Positions 14,603 through 15,018 of a DNA stretch of 15,018 bases are shown here, piece by piece. Below the pieces are notes generated by a model. That model was not told where the DNA came from. It saw only the letters and a list, made by a program, of their open reading frames with translations, and did no database searches. Origin of the DNA: Chloroflexia bacterium. GTDB taxonomy: Bacteria; Chloroflexota; Chloroflexia; Thermomicrobiales; UBA6265. A program made the translations under genes and the position numbers. The stretch's first letter is position 1. Each line of letters starts with the position of its first letter. The DNA lies in contig JACCUV010000207.1 in the NCBI GenBank assembly GCA_013698495.1, forward strand, positions 1-15,018, in the 5' to 3' direction.

Positions 14603-14995
14603 CTCCACTTCGGAGCCGGACCAACGTTGGCTCACCAATCTTTAATTGTCCGCGTCGTGGCTTGCGCGCACTTCCAAAATCACATCCGATTCTCGGCGCG
14701 CCGATTCAGAAGTTTTACGGATGCGCCGCCGCTCGCGGAGGCGCATGATAGCGCCGGGTCCAGGAAACGAAGAACCGGCTGCGCGTTGCGCAGAGCGACC
14801 CTCCTGGTTTGTTCGCGGCGACGATTGTGTTCGGAGTGGAAGGGTAGGTCGCTTATCGCCAGAGCCGTTTCGAGGCGCCTGACTGTCGCACCTTCGGCGC
14901 CGATGGATGCAGTTTTATGGACAATCTCGACATCCTGTCGCACTCTTCCTGTTTCGAGAGCCCAAATCGCGTACTTCGAAAGGAACAGTGTGTTC
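14603..14995. other. Right-end intergenic stretch rich in inverted repeats
   Basis: I find no convincing gene. The frames at 14646-14882 (plus) and 14680-14997 (minus) have no domain I recognise. Inverted repeats follow one another: TCGGCGCGCCGA (14693-14704); ATGCGCC (14721-14727) with GGCGCAT (14740-14746), enclosing CCGC/GCGG; CCAGGA (14760-14765) with TCCTGG (14802-14807), enclosing CTGCGC-GTT-GCGCAG (14779-14793). None is followed by a clear T-run. This may be a structured untranslated leader or a small RNA. Confidence 0.4.
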
Positions 14996-15018
14996 ATGGC
15001 TACAACTGGGTGGAAAAC
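14996..15018 (+). CDS. Possible start of a gene running off the right edge
   Basis: ATG 14996 begins MATTGWK and is open to the window end. AAAGGA lies about 10 nt upstream, a plausible ribosome-binding site. With only seven codons visible, neither identity nor reality can be established. Confidence 0.25.

Noticed and set aside
14680..14997. 105-codon minus-strand frame at the right end
   Set aside because: No known domain; it spans the GC-rich hairpins and would overlap head-to-head with the better-supported ribosome-binding site of the frame at 14996.

Overview
This is a bacterial chromosomal window, moderately GC-rich, with densely packed genes on both strands. Several genes begin with a clear AGGAGG-type Shine-Dalgarno. 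There is no rRNA, tRNA, phage, transposase or CRISPR array. The mix of a GT20 trehalose-phosphate synthase, DUF433/DUF5615 pair, two-HMA CopA, RF3, PepF, SIMPL protein and ECF sigma with membrane anti-sigma fits a free-living soil or thermal bacterium. My best guess is Chloroflexota, possibly Thermomicrobia-like, but this is an impression from protein style and not a demonstrated placement.

Layout. Bases 1-376 hold no gene I can support. A minus-strand trehalose-6-phosphate synthase (377-1981) is followed by a divergent plus-strand toxin-antitoxin-like pair: an intact DUF433 antitoxin (2116-2349), then a DUF5615 PIN-like toxin (2353-2726) broken by a one-base frameshift near 2391. An 11-bp perfect hairpin (2869-2894) separates this pair from a minus-strand copper module. 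The module is copA, a Cu+ P-type ATPase (3254-6001), then copZ, a copper chaperone (2911-3135). It is driven by a promoter whose 17-nt spacer contains a CsoR-type operator (6064-6080). A small zinc-ribbon protein of unknown function (about 6201-6626) is divergent from copA.

The plus strand then carries release factor 3 (prfC, 6720-8372) and an M3-family oligoendopeptidase F (8433-10247). Convergent to these are minus-strand genes: a secreted SIMPL-domain protein (10364-11149), a membrane anti-sigma-like protein without the usual zinc ligands (11269-12060), and an ECF sigma factor (12440-13135). The sigma and anti-sigma genes are separated by a 379-base gap. Upstream lies a D-isomer 2-hydroxyacid dehydrogenase (13230-14267), fed by a near-consensus promoter (14574-14602) through a leader of about 300 nt that can form hairpins. 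The right end (14603-14995) has several inverted repeats and possibly the first codons of a plus-strand gene at 14996.

How the parts relate. CopA and CopZ form a copper-export unit under apparent copper-responsive repression. The ECF sigma, anti-sigma and SIMPL genes look like an envelope-signalling group. OtsA supplies the trehalose compatible-solute pathway, but no phosphatase gene is present here. I did not find an obviously new defence or metabolic system. The most notable points are the broken toxin beside an intact antitoxin, the copper operator and divergent zinc-ribbon gene, the zinc-less anti-sigma, and the unexplained structured intergenic regions.
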